Below are positions 31,729 through 43,061 of a stretch of DNA of 64,000 nucleotides, one piece after another. Location: assembly GCA_033398695.1 (NCBI GenBank), contig CM065806.1, positions 43,549,001 through 43,613,000 on the forward strand, given 5' to 3'. Source of the DNA: Orobanche coerulescens. Lineage: Eukaryota > Streptophyta > Magnoliopsida > Lamiales > Orobanchaceae. The notes below the pieces were generated by a model. It saw only the letters and a program-made list of their open reading frames with translations. It searched no databases and was not told the DNA's origin. Every line of letters begins with the position of its first letter. Position 1 is the stretch's first letter. Both the position numbers and the translations under genes were made by a program.

Positions 31729-32812
31729 ATGACAATGAACCCACTCGCTATACTACTTGAAAAGAACGTCACGTCCGAACTATGTGGGTGGCCGGAACTT
31801 GAGGATTGTCCTAACTATGGAAATCTTGGGATACGTCTTGGGCGGACATCCCGGCGGCTCTGCAGAACCCGAGCCAATCAGGAAGATGTCGATGCCCATG
31901 AGAAATGGGTAAAAGACGACATAAGAGTGCGAGGGTACATGTTAGGCTCAATGACCAATGAGCTTCAACGTGCCCATGAAAAGATGACGTCTTCACGAGC
32001 CATCTTAGCGCACCTGGCTGAGCTCTATGGAGAGCATAGCCGAACTGCTAGATATGAGATATCAAAGTAATTATTCGGCGCCAGGATGAAGGAAGGAGAG
32101 AGAGTTGGGGACCATGTCCTCAAGATGATCTCGATGATTGAGAGATTGGAAGCTCTTGATTTTCAGATGCATGCATCTCTCCAAATTGACCTTATCCTGC
32201 AGTCACTTCCTGACTCCTTTTCACAATTTGTCATGAACTTCAATTGCAATGATATTGCATGTAACTTAGCTGGGCTAATGAACAAACTGACGACTGCCCA
32301 GTCTCAGATGAAGACAAAGGGAAAGGAAGCTGCACTTGTGATTTCTTCTGGGACTTGGAAGTCTAAGAATAAGAAGAAAAAGAACAAGAAGCAGTTAGGT
32401 CCAATAGCCAAGATCGACAAGGGAAAGGGCAAGGCCCCAATGGTTCAAAAGGGCAAGGGGGCCAAGAAAACGGATGTATGCCTCAACTGCGGTGAGCTAG
32501 GCCACTGGAAGAGGTACTGTCCAAAGCTTGACCGTAATGCGCCTTGGTCTGAACTCACGGTTTTAGAAACAAATTGTTCTGTAACTGTATATTCTACTTC
32601 TTGGATACTTGATTCCGGTGCGAGTTCTCACATTTGTACAATAAATCAGGATCTGGAACGAAGTAGGAGGCTGGATTCAGGGGAGGTGATGGTCACCGTC
32701 GGAAGTTGGCATAGTGTCGAGGCTTCTGATATCGGATCCTTTATGTTGGATTTAGAATCTGGTTTTATTCTTACTTTAGATGATGTACTTGTTTTGCCCA
32801 AGGGGCACAAGA
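31729..32812 (+). pseudogene. gag: Second-unit gag and protease (Cop1 copy 2)
   Basis: The ATG at 31729 matches Cop1 gag. A pair of compensating frameshifts alters about 25 residues (31770-31865). CAA has become TAA at 32068-32070. The rest (32086 onward) is open through the Lys-rich linker, the knuckle CLNCGELGHWKRYCP and the protease WILDSGASSHIC to LPKGHKN at about 32811. At this point homology to Cop1 ends and a different copia pol continues in frame (NLLSTIQF). This copy keeps the gag C-terminal region that is damaged in copy 1. Confidence 0.85.
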
Positions 32813-35804
32813 ACAATCTCTTGAGCACAATCCAGTTCTTACAGAGGGAATATTGTCATTTCAAAGCTGGAACATGTTAAAGGACTAAGTACAATCTCTT
32901 GAGCATAATCCAGTTCTATGATGAGAAGAATCTATTAGTTTTCACTAAATGGAAATGTATGGTGATTGATCTCATATCTGAATAAGTGAAACTCCAGGGC
33001 TACGGAAGAAAGGATGTTTATATGATACATTGGAAAAGGCACACCAAATGCTTGTTTCATATCAAAGATAATAGCTTAAAATGGATGGCTCTAGCACAAA
33101 AGACTAAGTCACCTGAACTTCAAGGCTCTCAACAAGTTAAGCTCGCAAAACACTGGTGAGAGGTCTTCCAGAAGGAATTTGCAAGAAGAGACTCTGTGAT
33201 GCATGCCAGAAAGGAAAACAAACCATAGCCTCATTCAAGTCTGTTCAATATACCAATCTAAACAATAGCGTACTAGATCTACTTCACATGGATTTCTTTG
33301 GTCCTATCAAACCAAGGACACTAAAAGGAAGGAATCATGCATTGGTAGTTGTGGAGGATTACTCCAGATACACTTCGATAGTTTTCCTCTACAAGAAGAG
33401 TGAAACTCTAACCAAGCTGCCTGAGCTTATGATAAAACTTCAAAATGAGAAATCCCTATCTGCAAGAACACCACAACAAAATGGCGTAGCTGAAAGAAGA
33501 AACAAAACTCTCAAGGAAGCAGCCAGGAGAATGATTGCTGAGACTGATCTTCCAAAAAGATACTAGGCTGAACCTCTCAACACAGCATGCCATAGTCAGA
33601 ACAGAAGTATGATAGTAGGGAGACACTGTAAAACTCCCTATGAGGTTTGTAATGACAGATCACCAACTATTTCATATTTTCATATTCTTGGTTGTATTTG
33701 TTTTATCCACAACAATGGCAAAACCCAACTGAATGCCTTTGGTGCAAAAACTGACGATGAACTCTTTATGGATACTCATAGATAAGCAAGGCATAAGAGT
33801 CTTTAATAAAAGAACATTAGTTGTGGAAGAAACATCTCATGTTGTATTTGATGAATCTACTGCTGAGTACAGGAAACATGTGGAACAAATTGAGAACAAG
33901 CTCAAAACCACCTCTCTAGAAGAAGTCATTATCAATGACACAAGGTTGATGGACCAAGCTGATGGAGACCCAATTGCAGTTAAGCCAAGTTCACATCCAA
34001 CCATAGCTGAAGATGATCCAATCACAAATGAACCATACACATTTGAAATCCATCAAGACTTAGCTGGAGGACAGTCAGACTCAACAAATCCTCAGCCCAA
34101 TCCCTCAGAAGGAACAAGCAATGACAGTCAACAATCAAAAGCAGAAGCTGAAGATGATACTCCCAAATGGTTAAAAGATCACCCATTCAACAAATAATTC
34201 GAAACCTATATGAAGGATTCAAGACCAGAAAGTTAAGAGAAACAATAGGAATGGCAATTCTCTTTTGTCTCATATCTCAAATGGAGCCCAAAACAATAGA
34301 ACAAACTCTGGATGACTACACATGGGTGATTCCAATGCAAGAAGAATTAAATTAAATGGAAAGGAACAATGTGTGGGAGCTGATTGACAGACCAAATCAA
34401 AAGAAGGTCATTAGCACCAAATGGGTTTACAAGAACAAATGTGATGAAGATGGAGCTGTTGTCAGGAATAAAGCCAGATTAGTTGCTAGATATGCTCAAT
34501 GTGAAGGAATAGATATTGATGAAACCTACGCACCGGTAGCAAGATTAGAAGCAATCAGGTTATTTCTTGCCTATGCAAGCTTCAAGAAATATAAGGTATA
34601 TCAAATGGACATGAAAAGTGCCTTCCTCAATAGAGTACTGGAAGAGGAAGTATATGTTGAACAACCTCCTGAATTTGCAAAGGGAAACAAGGTGTACAAG
34701 CTATTGAAAGCATTATACGGGCTCAAACAGGCACCAAGAGCCTGGTATGAGACACTATCCATATTCCTTGAGAAAAATGGATTCTGCAAGGGAAAGGTGG
34801 ACAAAACCTTATTCAGAATAGAACATCAAGACCACATATTACTAGTTCAAGTATATATGGTTGATATCATTTTTTGCTCAACAAACCATGAACTGTGTGA
34901 AAAATTCTCAAACCACTTACAAGGAGAATTTGAAATGAGCATGATGGGTAAACTTAACTTCTTTCTTGGTTTACATGTAAAACAGGTTGAAACTGGAATT
35001 TTCATCAACCAAGCAAAATATACAAGGGAGATGATCAAAAGATTTGGCATGGAGTTAGCCAAGCTCTTGAAAGTACCAATGAGCACATCTCTCCACATTG
35101 AGTCAGATGATGGAGGCATACCAGTAGATCCAACCCACTACAGAGGATTAATAGGATCACTATTATACTCCACTGCAAGCAGACCTGACATATCATATGC
35201 AGTAGGAGTGTGCGCAAGATTTCAACCAAACTGAAGCAGTCCCATCAAGATGCAGCAAAGAGAATAATCAAATACATAAAATACACAATCAGTGTTGGAT
35301 TATAGTATCCGAAAGATGACAAATTTGAACTATCAGGATATTCTGATGCTGATTTGTAGGCTGTAAAATCAACAGGAAAAGCACGAGTGGAACATGTCAA
35401 TTCCTTCGAACCAGACTGATATCTTGGTTCAGTAAAAAGTAGGTCTCCAACTCAATATCCACAACCGAGTCAGAATACCTAGGTGCAGGTAGCTGTTATG
35501 CTCAAATACTATGGATCAGACAACATCTAAGGGACTACACATTATTGCAAATGAAGTTCCAATATGGTGTGACAACGATAGTGCACTTGCTATAACAAAC
35601 AATCCGGTCCTGCACTCAACAACAAAGCATATAGATGTCAAGTATCATTTCATCAGAGACCACATGATCAATAAAAGAGTCAAGGTGGAAAGAGTCAGCA
35701 CTGAATACCAAATTGTTGACATATTCACAAAGCCCTCGCCAGAAGAAAGGTTTCTTCAACTAAGCAGGGAACTTGAACTCCTAGATCGGGAATCAAGTAC
35801 CTAA
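32813..35804 (+). pseudogene. pol: SIRE-like copia pol, degenerate, fused to Cop1 copy 2
   Basis: This starts in the segment after protease (GHKNNLLSTIQF, then a 79-bp repeat with KYNLLSIIQFYDEKN in another frame). The pre-integrase has CDACQKGKQTIASFKS (33195). The integrase has LHMDFFGP and TPQQNGVAERRNKTL, but the middle with the second catalytic Asp is deleted (about 33450). Reverse transcriptase is at 34370-35230 ([24 protein letters not shown]), with the catalytic YVDD changed to YMVD (about 34852). RNase H pieces are CDNDSALAITNNPVLH and IFTKPSPEERF, with the stop at 35802-35804. The motifs [15 protein letters not shown] and GSCYAQILWIRQ point to the SIRE/Maximus lineage. There are many stops. 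Confidence 0.8.
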
Positions 35805-36432
35805 CTAATGCAAAAACCTAGCTGATCAAAAACTCATCCGGGAATGAAGAAACCTAGCTGACCCAAAACTCAGCCAGGAATGAAGAAACGGGCTGCTCCA
35901 AATCACAGCCAAGAATAAAAAACCTGGCTACTTAGAAACCCAGCCAGGATTACATATATGATACAAGAAAGCAAGGAATCAAAAACGCAGCTGATCAGAA
36001 GTCAAACGGTCAACCAGCTAAGTTCCTAATCCCTTTAAAATATTTATTTATTTAAATATCACACAAAGATTAAAACGCCACGATCTCAGTAACACCATGT
36101 CTACATTACGTTGTCCAGTCGTGCCACACGAACTGCCACTTTTGCAATTAATTATTTTAAAAACCGATTTCAATAATAGCTACATAAAGCGATTGAAATT
36201 GTTCGACAAAAACTTATCATCTTCAAGTTTTTCAAGAAAGAACCCAGGTTTCCCGTAAAGCAAAAACTTGAATTCCACTGCACTAAAATTTTTCAAAAAT
36301 CACAGAAATGGATGCGGCAACATACTTCAAAAACATCATCCTAAGAGTCATGAAGGAACAAATAATATTCAGCATCGTGGTCGATTTCGTTGGACTCCTG
36401 GAGGTGAACAACTCCCTGTAAATGGCAGATTT
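35805..36432 (+). other. Non-coding tail after SIRE-like pol
   Basis: It begins with about four imperfect 36-bp repeats (35815-35950, core AACCTAGCTGA...CAGCCAGGAATGAAG). Then there is AT-rich sequence without an ORF. A short piece near 36315-36420 reads HRGRFRWTPGGEQ, possibly Tekay gag linker, but this is too short to be sure. Confidence 0.5.
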
Positions 36433-36718
36433 TGTAATATTCGGAATTTGTACTACTGTTATTTAATGTTATTTTATCCGAGTTATGTTGTACAGTGTGG
36501 AATATATACAGTATGGATAAAATAATTGAAGGACTGAGACATCTGTATTGTTATAATTATTGCACTTGGTTGACAGTTGTATTTGAAGATATTGTGTGTC
36601 GGGCGTAGCATATGAGAATATTGTTGGAAGGAGTATATGTATTCGGTATGCCGTATGTTCATATTCTATATGTCGAGACATTGGACAAGAATAGCTGAAA
36701 ACGTTTAAGTACAACCAC

Positions 36719-37190
36719 GTTAGCGCACGCTACTATGTATACTTAGCGCATGCTAATGTGCAATCTTAGCGCACGCTAAAGGCAAAGGATAGCGCACGCT
36801 AGTGCAAAACAGATCAGAAGGAATCTATGTGTGGTCCTGGCTACTTTCGGCGCATGTTCCGATAAGGTCAATAGATATTTGCAATGTAGTACTAGCGCAC
36901 GCTAAACCCTACGGTTAGCACACACTAATGGTAGATCAGACAAAAGGGAATCTTTGCTTTGTCAGGTGCTTTCGGCATGTGGGGGCGCAGGCATCTTTGG
37001 GGTAGGCGCATACTGTAGCAAGTCAACTACGAATAGCACACGCTAAGGTCACAGGCTTGCGTGCGCTAGGTAGAGCATTTTATGTACGTTATGCATGAGC
37101 ATTGCGTACGCAAATCAGGGTTCGAAGCAAGCAGTAGCCTCGAGACCTCGATAGCGCATGCTAACAAGGAAAGGTAGCGCAGGCTAATAG
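36719..37190. repeat. TAGCGCACGCTA palindromes in TekC, block 1
   Basis: About eleven units, several one base off (TAGCGCATGCTA, TAGCACACACTA), upstream of the TATA box. A second block of four is at 37855-37945. Confidence 0.8.
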
Positions 37191-40100
37191 CAATCAGTAT
37201 ATATATGTGTAGTTGAGTATTATTCTTCATTTCGTCCATTTCTTCCTTGCAACCGATAGAGAGAGTTCTTGGAGAGATGTTTGAGGTTCCAAACACTGAG
37301 AGATGATCATTCTTAACAATATTAAGATGGAGATCATGGATTATAGCCTTTTTATTGAAGATTATTGATGATTCTTGGAATGGAATTCGATTGTTCTTCT
37401 TCATGGTACGTCTACAAGGTAATTTTCGTATCCTTTTGTTAGTGTTTTGTTTTAAAGGATGATTACCTGGGAGGGAGTATGTTGGATTATCATGTGATGA
37501 TGTTATATGAGGTTTAATGGATATATATGACTTGGATTATGAATAGGATGATTATTTACATATTAAAGGATATCGGATTATGTTGTTTTGATGACTATGA
37601 ACATGGTTTCAAATCACTTTGATGAATATACCATAACAAGACGATTGTCTGTTGAATTATCGGTGTTTTAGATACGAAGATGAAAGGTTCATATCTAGGA
37701 TTAAGTCATGTTGATTGATGATTGATTAATGGTATATATCATGTGAGTATGATAACGAGATTGAATCTGGAAAGATTTTGACTGATCTAGGAATATGATT
37801 ATCTGTAATCGCAAGGTGTTAGTCGATACTTGTAAGGTATGCAACTGTATAGCATTAGCGCACGCTAGCTGAACTGGCTAACGCACGCTAATTGAAATGA
37901 CTTAGCGCACGCTATGGTGTATGATTAACGTGCGCTAAATGGACATGCAGTGTAATATATCGTGTTGTGGTTATGAATTCGTGTTGGTTTGAGTTGGATT
38001 GTTGAGACTATGTTTAACCGAGATATTATAGAACTGTTGAGTTTTATTGATTGGCTATATCGGTTGTTGATTATTATCGAATGTGTGTTAATCGATTATC
38101 GTAATAGGTTGAGATTATTGATCGGTGATTAGAACCATACCTTGCGGTCGTGTTCAAGAATGTTTGTGAATTGCATTAATCAGGGCCGATGGAATTGTAG
38201 ACGACGACAAGGAATTAGTAACGGCTTCATCAGTATCGAGGCAAGTTATTACTTGCTCAGTTTATAATATTTAATGAATGGTTTCAGTTTCATTCGTTTA
38301 TAATTCGTATAGCAATGATTATAATTGTGAACACTGGAGATTTGGGATTGTACGTTGTTTTCCGATTTTTGGGAATTAATCATAATGTATATGATTTACA
38401 ATTGTTATTGGTATACCTGGGTATCGAGGATACATTGGGATAAAGACGAAGATATGGATTATCTGCAGTCTGTGATATTTTGGACCGTTGAATATTGCGG
38501 ATAATGGTTCGTGATGGTTTAGCCATCGAGATTACTCTCGAAGGACTCGGGGCAAGTACTCTATTCATTTTTGTCATTTCGTGTCGATCATGTTGTGATA
38601 CATTCGTGTATTGTTGTTATCATGCATTTGTGCATTGTTGTTGTCGTGCATTGTATACTGTTGTTTTGTGCAGTTGTGCATTGTTGTCATATGTCCACTT
38701 CGTGTTGATCCGATGGGATCATCGGAGGATCTATGCTAGCGTGTGCTGGATCATTGGACGGGTTTATCCACCTTGTGTTGATATGACAGGATCATCGGGG
38801 GTTCTAGGCAGTGAAATCTGGATCATCGGATTACCATGTGTTGTTGTGCATATGTATATTATAGGTTTGCCATAAGTATACATTGTTGTTATTGTTGTGA
38901 GCATATTGACGTTGTCATAAAAGTATGCATTTGTAGGTCTTGTGAGCATATTGACGTTGTCATACAAGTGCTTGATCATTGTGGTTCTTCTTCAAGAGGT
39001 ATGTTGGATAACTCTTCTCTTTGATTCGGATTTTGATATTGTAGTTGACGTTCTTCTTCGTATAATGATGGTTACGGTGTAATTGTTGTGATTATTGGGG
39101 TTATATAAATTGTATATTGAGGAACAAAATGATATATGCCTTAGATTATGAATTAGATGATGGTTTATATGTTAGAACACATCGAACTATGTCGTTTTAT
39201 TAGCCACAAACATGATTATAGATTAATTCATGTTCTTGAAGAACTCTTGATGGATATATGGCGTGATTTTATGGAAATTGGAAGGATTACAGTTAATTTT
39301 GGTATGTGGTTATTCGTGATGATAACCGATAATTGTATTTCTATGAATTTACAAAGATGAGCATGTTAATCCGTAATTAAGATTGAATTCGGAATCAAGA
39401 ATGTTGAGACACTTGTTAGAATTGATTTATTAACGTTGCGGCTTGTATTCGTGTTGTTTGAATTGTAATGGTTTGGTTTCGTATGATCGAGATATCATTG
39501 AACCGTTGAGTTTGATTGGTCGATTATATCTGTTATCGATTGTTATCGAATGTATCGTTAATTGATTATTGCATTAGGTTGCATTAAGAGATCATTGATG
39601 ATTAACCGTTGTGATGCAGTTGAGATTGGAGAATGCATGGATCGCCTTGGTCGGGGCTGAGGAGCTTGTAGATGAAGACGGCGGGATTGGTAACGGATTC
39701 GTCGTATAAGTATCGAGGCAAGTTATGCTTGCTCAGTTCATAATGTTTAATAAATGGTTTCGATTTCATTTCATCTATGATTCATATAGCAATGGTATTA
39801 TGGAATATGAATTGTCGGGATGATGGTATGTATATTATGCTTGGACTGAGATAAATCATAATGTATATGATTTTAAAGATGTCTAGTGGAAACGGAGACG
39901 TGAATTATATTTGGTCTATTGTATGAGAGGTTAGATATCAAGGCTATCTATCATGTCGACATTGAACTCGAGATGGTGGTTTGGTATTAGTAATGGACTA
40001 TACTTCATTTTGGATTATTCGGATAACTGTGTATTCGTTCAGGAATGTTGGTCGTGGAAAGATTAGCGTCCCCAGCTTGAGGTAATTAATATTGCTAAAT

Positions 40101-40225
40101 TATGACAATCATCCTATTACATTATTGCATGTGTGTGTTGATGCTTCATGTGGTGAATGTGCATAATTGTTTGGTACATTTCATGATGTGCTCCTTCTTT
40201 GAGTTGTAATCTGTTGGGCCGATGT

Positions 40226-40430
40226 GTTGCGGGATAAGACCTAAATGGCACCCATGTTCCGGGGTATTCCTGTGTGGATACTTTCGTGACCCTTGGTTGC
40301 GACCTTGGGGTATTTTGTGATTGCATGAACTGTGTTGCGGGATAAAACCTGAATGGTACCCATGTCCAGAGTATTCCTGAGTAGATGCTTCCGTGACCCT
40401 TGGCTGCGGCCTTGGGAGTTTATGTGGTAA
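40226..40430. repeat. 107-bp tandem duplication in TekC
   Basis: GTTGCGGGATAARACC ... TGACCCTTGGYTGCGRCCTTGGG occurs twice, about 107 bp apart. TekD LTRs have a similar two-unit repeat at the corresponding place (42168-42290). Confidence 0.7.
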
Positions 40431-41032
40431 TATTATATGCATTGTTGAGCATGCTGTGAACTGATGTCTGACGGAAATACGACATTGTGGTCGTGTTGGT
40501 CTTTCATGATAGAGTTATTGTTGCTCAATTGGAAAGTCTTCTGATCCTTGTTGGATATGCGTTTCTTCGAGATTCGTTGTCATGTCGTATCATGGCATAT
40601 CTGGAGTCAGATACGTTCTGATCGGTCATGTGTAGGATTTTCAGGGCGGGCACGTGTAGTATGTGTTGGTTTCAACCTCATATTGAACCGTGCACACGAG
40701 ACGTACTTCGTGAGGCTGATTAGGTACGAGACCAGACGTGTATCTGGTCAATACCCGTGGTTGGCTTGTACACGAACACATGTCTTGTAATATCCGCATT
40801 TTTCTTTCCCTTGTAATGGTATTTCTGGTGTAATTCTCGATTGTAGTGACCCTCATGTATCCTTCAGTGTAACTTTTCCGTCATCTTTTGATCTGATTCT
40901 CGTAATTGTTGTGCGGAACCGCCGTTTCGGGTTTGCCGTGGATCCATTCTATGCTATGTTGCGTTTTTAGGTGTTCCGTTTGACGTTTCGTTCATATTCC
41001 GGTATTTTGGGTCGTTTATATCCTGTATCTAG

Positions 41033-41540
41033 CGCACGCTAAATTTCTTGTGTAGCGCACGCTAGAAATCCATTGGTAGCGCACGCTACGCTTAATTCGT
41101 AGCGCACGCTAACGATTTAGCCAGGAGTGGCGTCAGCTCCCCTCCGGGACTATCGGAGTAGCGCACGCTACATCGTCTAGCGCACGCTAATGTCGGGAGA
41201 CTAGCGCACGTTAAATTGTTGATGGCGCGCGCTAGTGTGACTGTCGATCGGGCGATTACTCCGAACTCAATCGATGCTAGTTAGCGCACGCTACGCCGGT
41301 ATAGGTAGCGCACGCTAACGGGTCGTGAGGTTTGGGCGGTTGGCTCTTGGACTCGGTGATGTTCGGGTAGCGCACGCTATTGGTCGATAGCGCGCTACCA
41401 AGAGGTTATTAGCGCACGCTACGCATGTATGGTAGCGCACGCTAACGGCCAAAACCTCGGCTTCGGATCGACGTTAACAGAGGGTTGTAACCTATCCCGT
41501 TAGCGCACGCTAACCTTGAGGTCTTAGCGTGCGCTAACAC
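41033..41540. repeat. Array of TAGCGCACGCTA palindromes (TekD U3)
   Basis: About 16 units within 500 bp, most perfect, in both orientations of the non-self-complementary centre. The array ends just upstream of TATATAAA. The same array is in the 3' LTR (47954-48470). Confidence 0.92.
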
Positions 41541-41546
41541 TCCTGG

Positions 41547-41557
41547 TTATATAAACC
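41547..41557 (+). promoter_or_regulatory. TekD LTR TATA box
   Basis: TTATATAAACC directly after the palindrome array; the 3' LTR copy is at about 48477-48487. Confidence 0.65.
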
Positions 41558-42860
41558 ACGGAGTTGACCGAGATAATCACAAAATCTCATTTCTTCCTCT
41601 TTCGCGGCGAGCGACTCCGAGCGATTTGAGGCGATTTTCTTCCTCCAATCACTTCAGAGATTCTTGTGCTTGAGTTCTTGGTGTAAGACTAACATCATCC
41701 ACTTGTGTTTCTCATCCTAAATCCAAGGTAATCTCTTAGAACCCTACTTTTGGATGATTTGGGGGTTTTGGGATTTTCTTCCGATCCGTTCCGTTTCGTT
41801 GATGGATTCATGATGAATATGATTATTCTTGTTGGTATTCTTAGTTTCCCTATGGATTCATGGTATATTTCGTGATTTTTACGGAATCGAGAGGGTTCGG
41901 TTGTGGTCCGCCCTCGTTGTTGTTTATATACGAATATACATGAATCGTAGGCGGGTTTCGGGTGTATTCCATTTCCATAATCGTCTAGAGTTGGTTGTGA
42001 TTGTGTTATTCGAATCGTTAGGTCCATTTCCGCGCCTTTGAGGTCGTGTTCAACTCTTCCGTTCCGTTCGTGTCATCGTCTAATTAATCGAGGCAAGTAT
42101 CCTTATGAACTTACAATCTTGACATAGTAGTTTTGTATGAGAAATTGTGTGTGTGTGTATGCTCACTACGGGTTAGACTCGACGGGGTCTCGGTAGGGTT
42201 CCACGAAGCTGTGGACCGCGAGCTTGCTTTTAACCACTGTGGGTTAGATCCGACGGGGTCTCGGCAGGGATCCACGAAGCTGTGGGTCCGCGGTTAATTG
42301 TGGTGCATTTTACAAATGTGCTTTCGATTATTGGCATTTCCGGAAATGAGCGTTTTGGTAACTATGATTTCTTGATGGCATGCATTACTATATGTGTAAG
42401 ATGTAAGTTGTTCATTTGGTTACTTGTACTAGCGTAATTGCTAACCCCTCTGGGGACCCGTTTTGGGGAAATTCGTTTTATGAATTTCAGGTCAGGTTCA
42501 TCGAGACGAGCGGGCGCTGGACCAGTACACGGATGATGGCCGTGCGTGATGACGGTGCACGAGTGATGTTTTAGTGTCTTTTACCTTTTGTCTTTTGTGG
42601 TTTTGAACTAATAGTTGTACTCGAGTACTTAAGGGGTCCTTGTTCGTCTGAATTGTATTGTTGCTTATTATGTTGTGTTGGATGATGATGTTATATTGAC
42701 CGGTTGAACCGGGTGGGTTGTTCTGTTTTGCGTCTTTATGACGTGGTGTTATTTTATCGTTCCTGTGAGTCGTTGTGTATGATGTCGTTCGGCTGGTGGG
42801 TCCCATATAAGGATTCACTACCGTAATATACCTCGGATATCCTGGGGGTGTTACAGAAAA

Positions 42861-42872
42861 TGGTATCAGAGC
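42861..42872 (+). other. TekD primer-binding site
   Basis: TGGTATCAGAGC, complementary to the initiator-methionine tRNA 3' end, 5 bp after the LTR. Confidence 0.85.
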
Positions 42873-43061
42873 ACTAGGTTTATGGATACCTAGGCTTGTT
42901 GGTTTATTGGGTCTTGTGGTGTTTGGTTTTGCACATCATCGTCACGCTGCCATGATTCCAGACTACCAAAGGTCCGTAAGTTTTCTTTCCTTTGTTCATT
43001 TATTTCTTGTGCCGTACTTTGATTCTCGACTTGTAATTGTTCTTTTCTTGTGCGATCCTCG

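Larger units (their letters stand above)
36433..40785 (+). repeat. TekC: old Tekay-like LTR sequence, first part
   Basis: It starts TGTAATATTCGGAATTTG, like the other Tekay LTRs, has two palindrome clusters (36719-37190 and 37855-37945), and a TATA box (TATATATATG, about 37198). No clear LTR end (TTACA plus PBS) is seen before TekD inserts at 40786, with TGTCT at 40781-40785. It is unusually long because of an internal duplication: 37960-38330 resembles 39440-39810 with an offset of about 1477 bp. Small ORFs here look random. Confidence 0.6.
40786..42855 (+). repeat. TekD 5' LTR (2070 bp)
   Basis: TGTAATATCC ... GGGGGTGTTACA. It contains about 16 palindromes (41033-41540), a TATA box (TTATATAAACC, 41547-41557), a two-unit 69-bp repeat (42168-42290) and the motif GCTAACCCCTCTGGGG (42439). 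Confidence 0.95.

Noticed and set aside
36315..36420. Possible Tekay gag fragment before TekC
   Set aside because: Only a short basic stretch is similar; it is not enough to call a gene.
41033..41540. CRISPR-like array of short palindromic repeats
   Set aside because: Units are only 12 bp, spacers vary from about 7 to over 50 bp, there are no cas genes, and the array lies in both LTRs of a plant retrotransposon.
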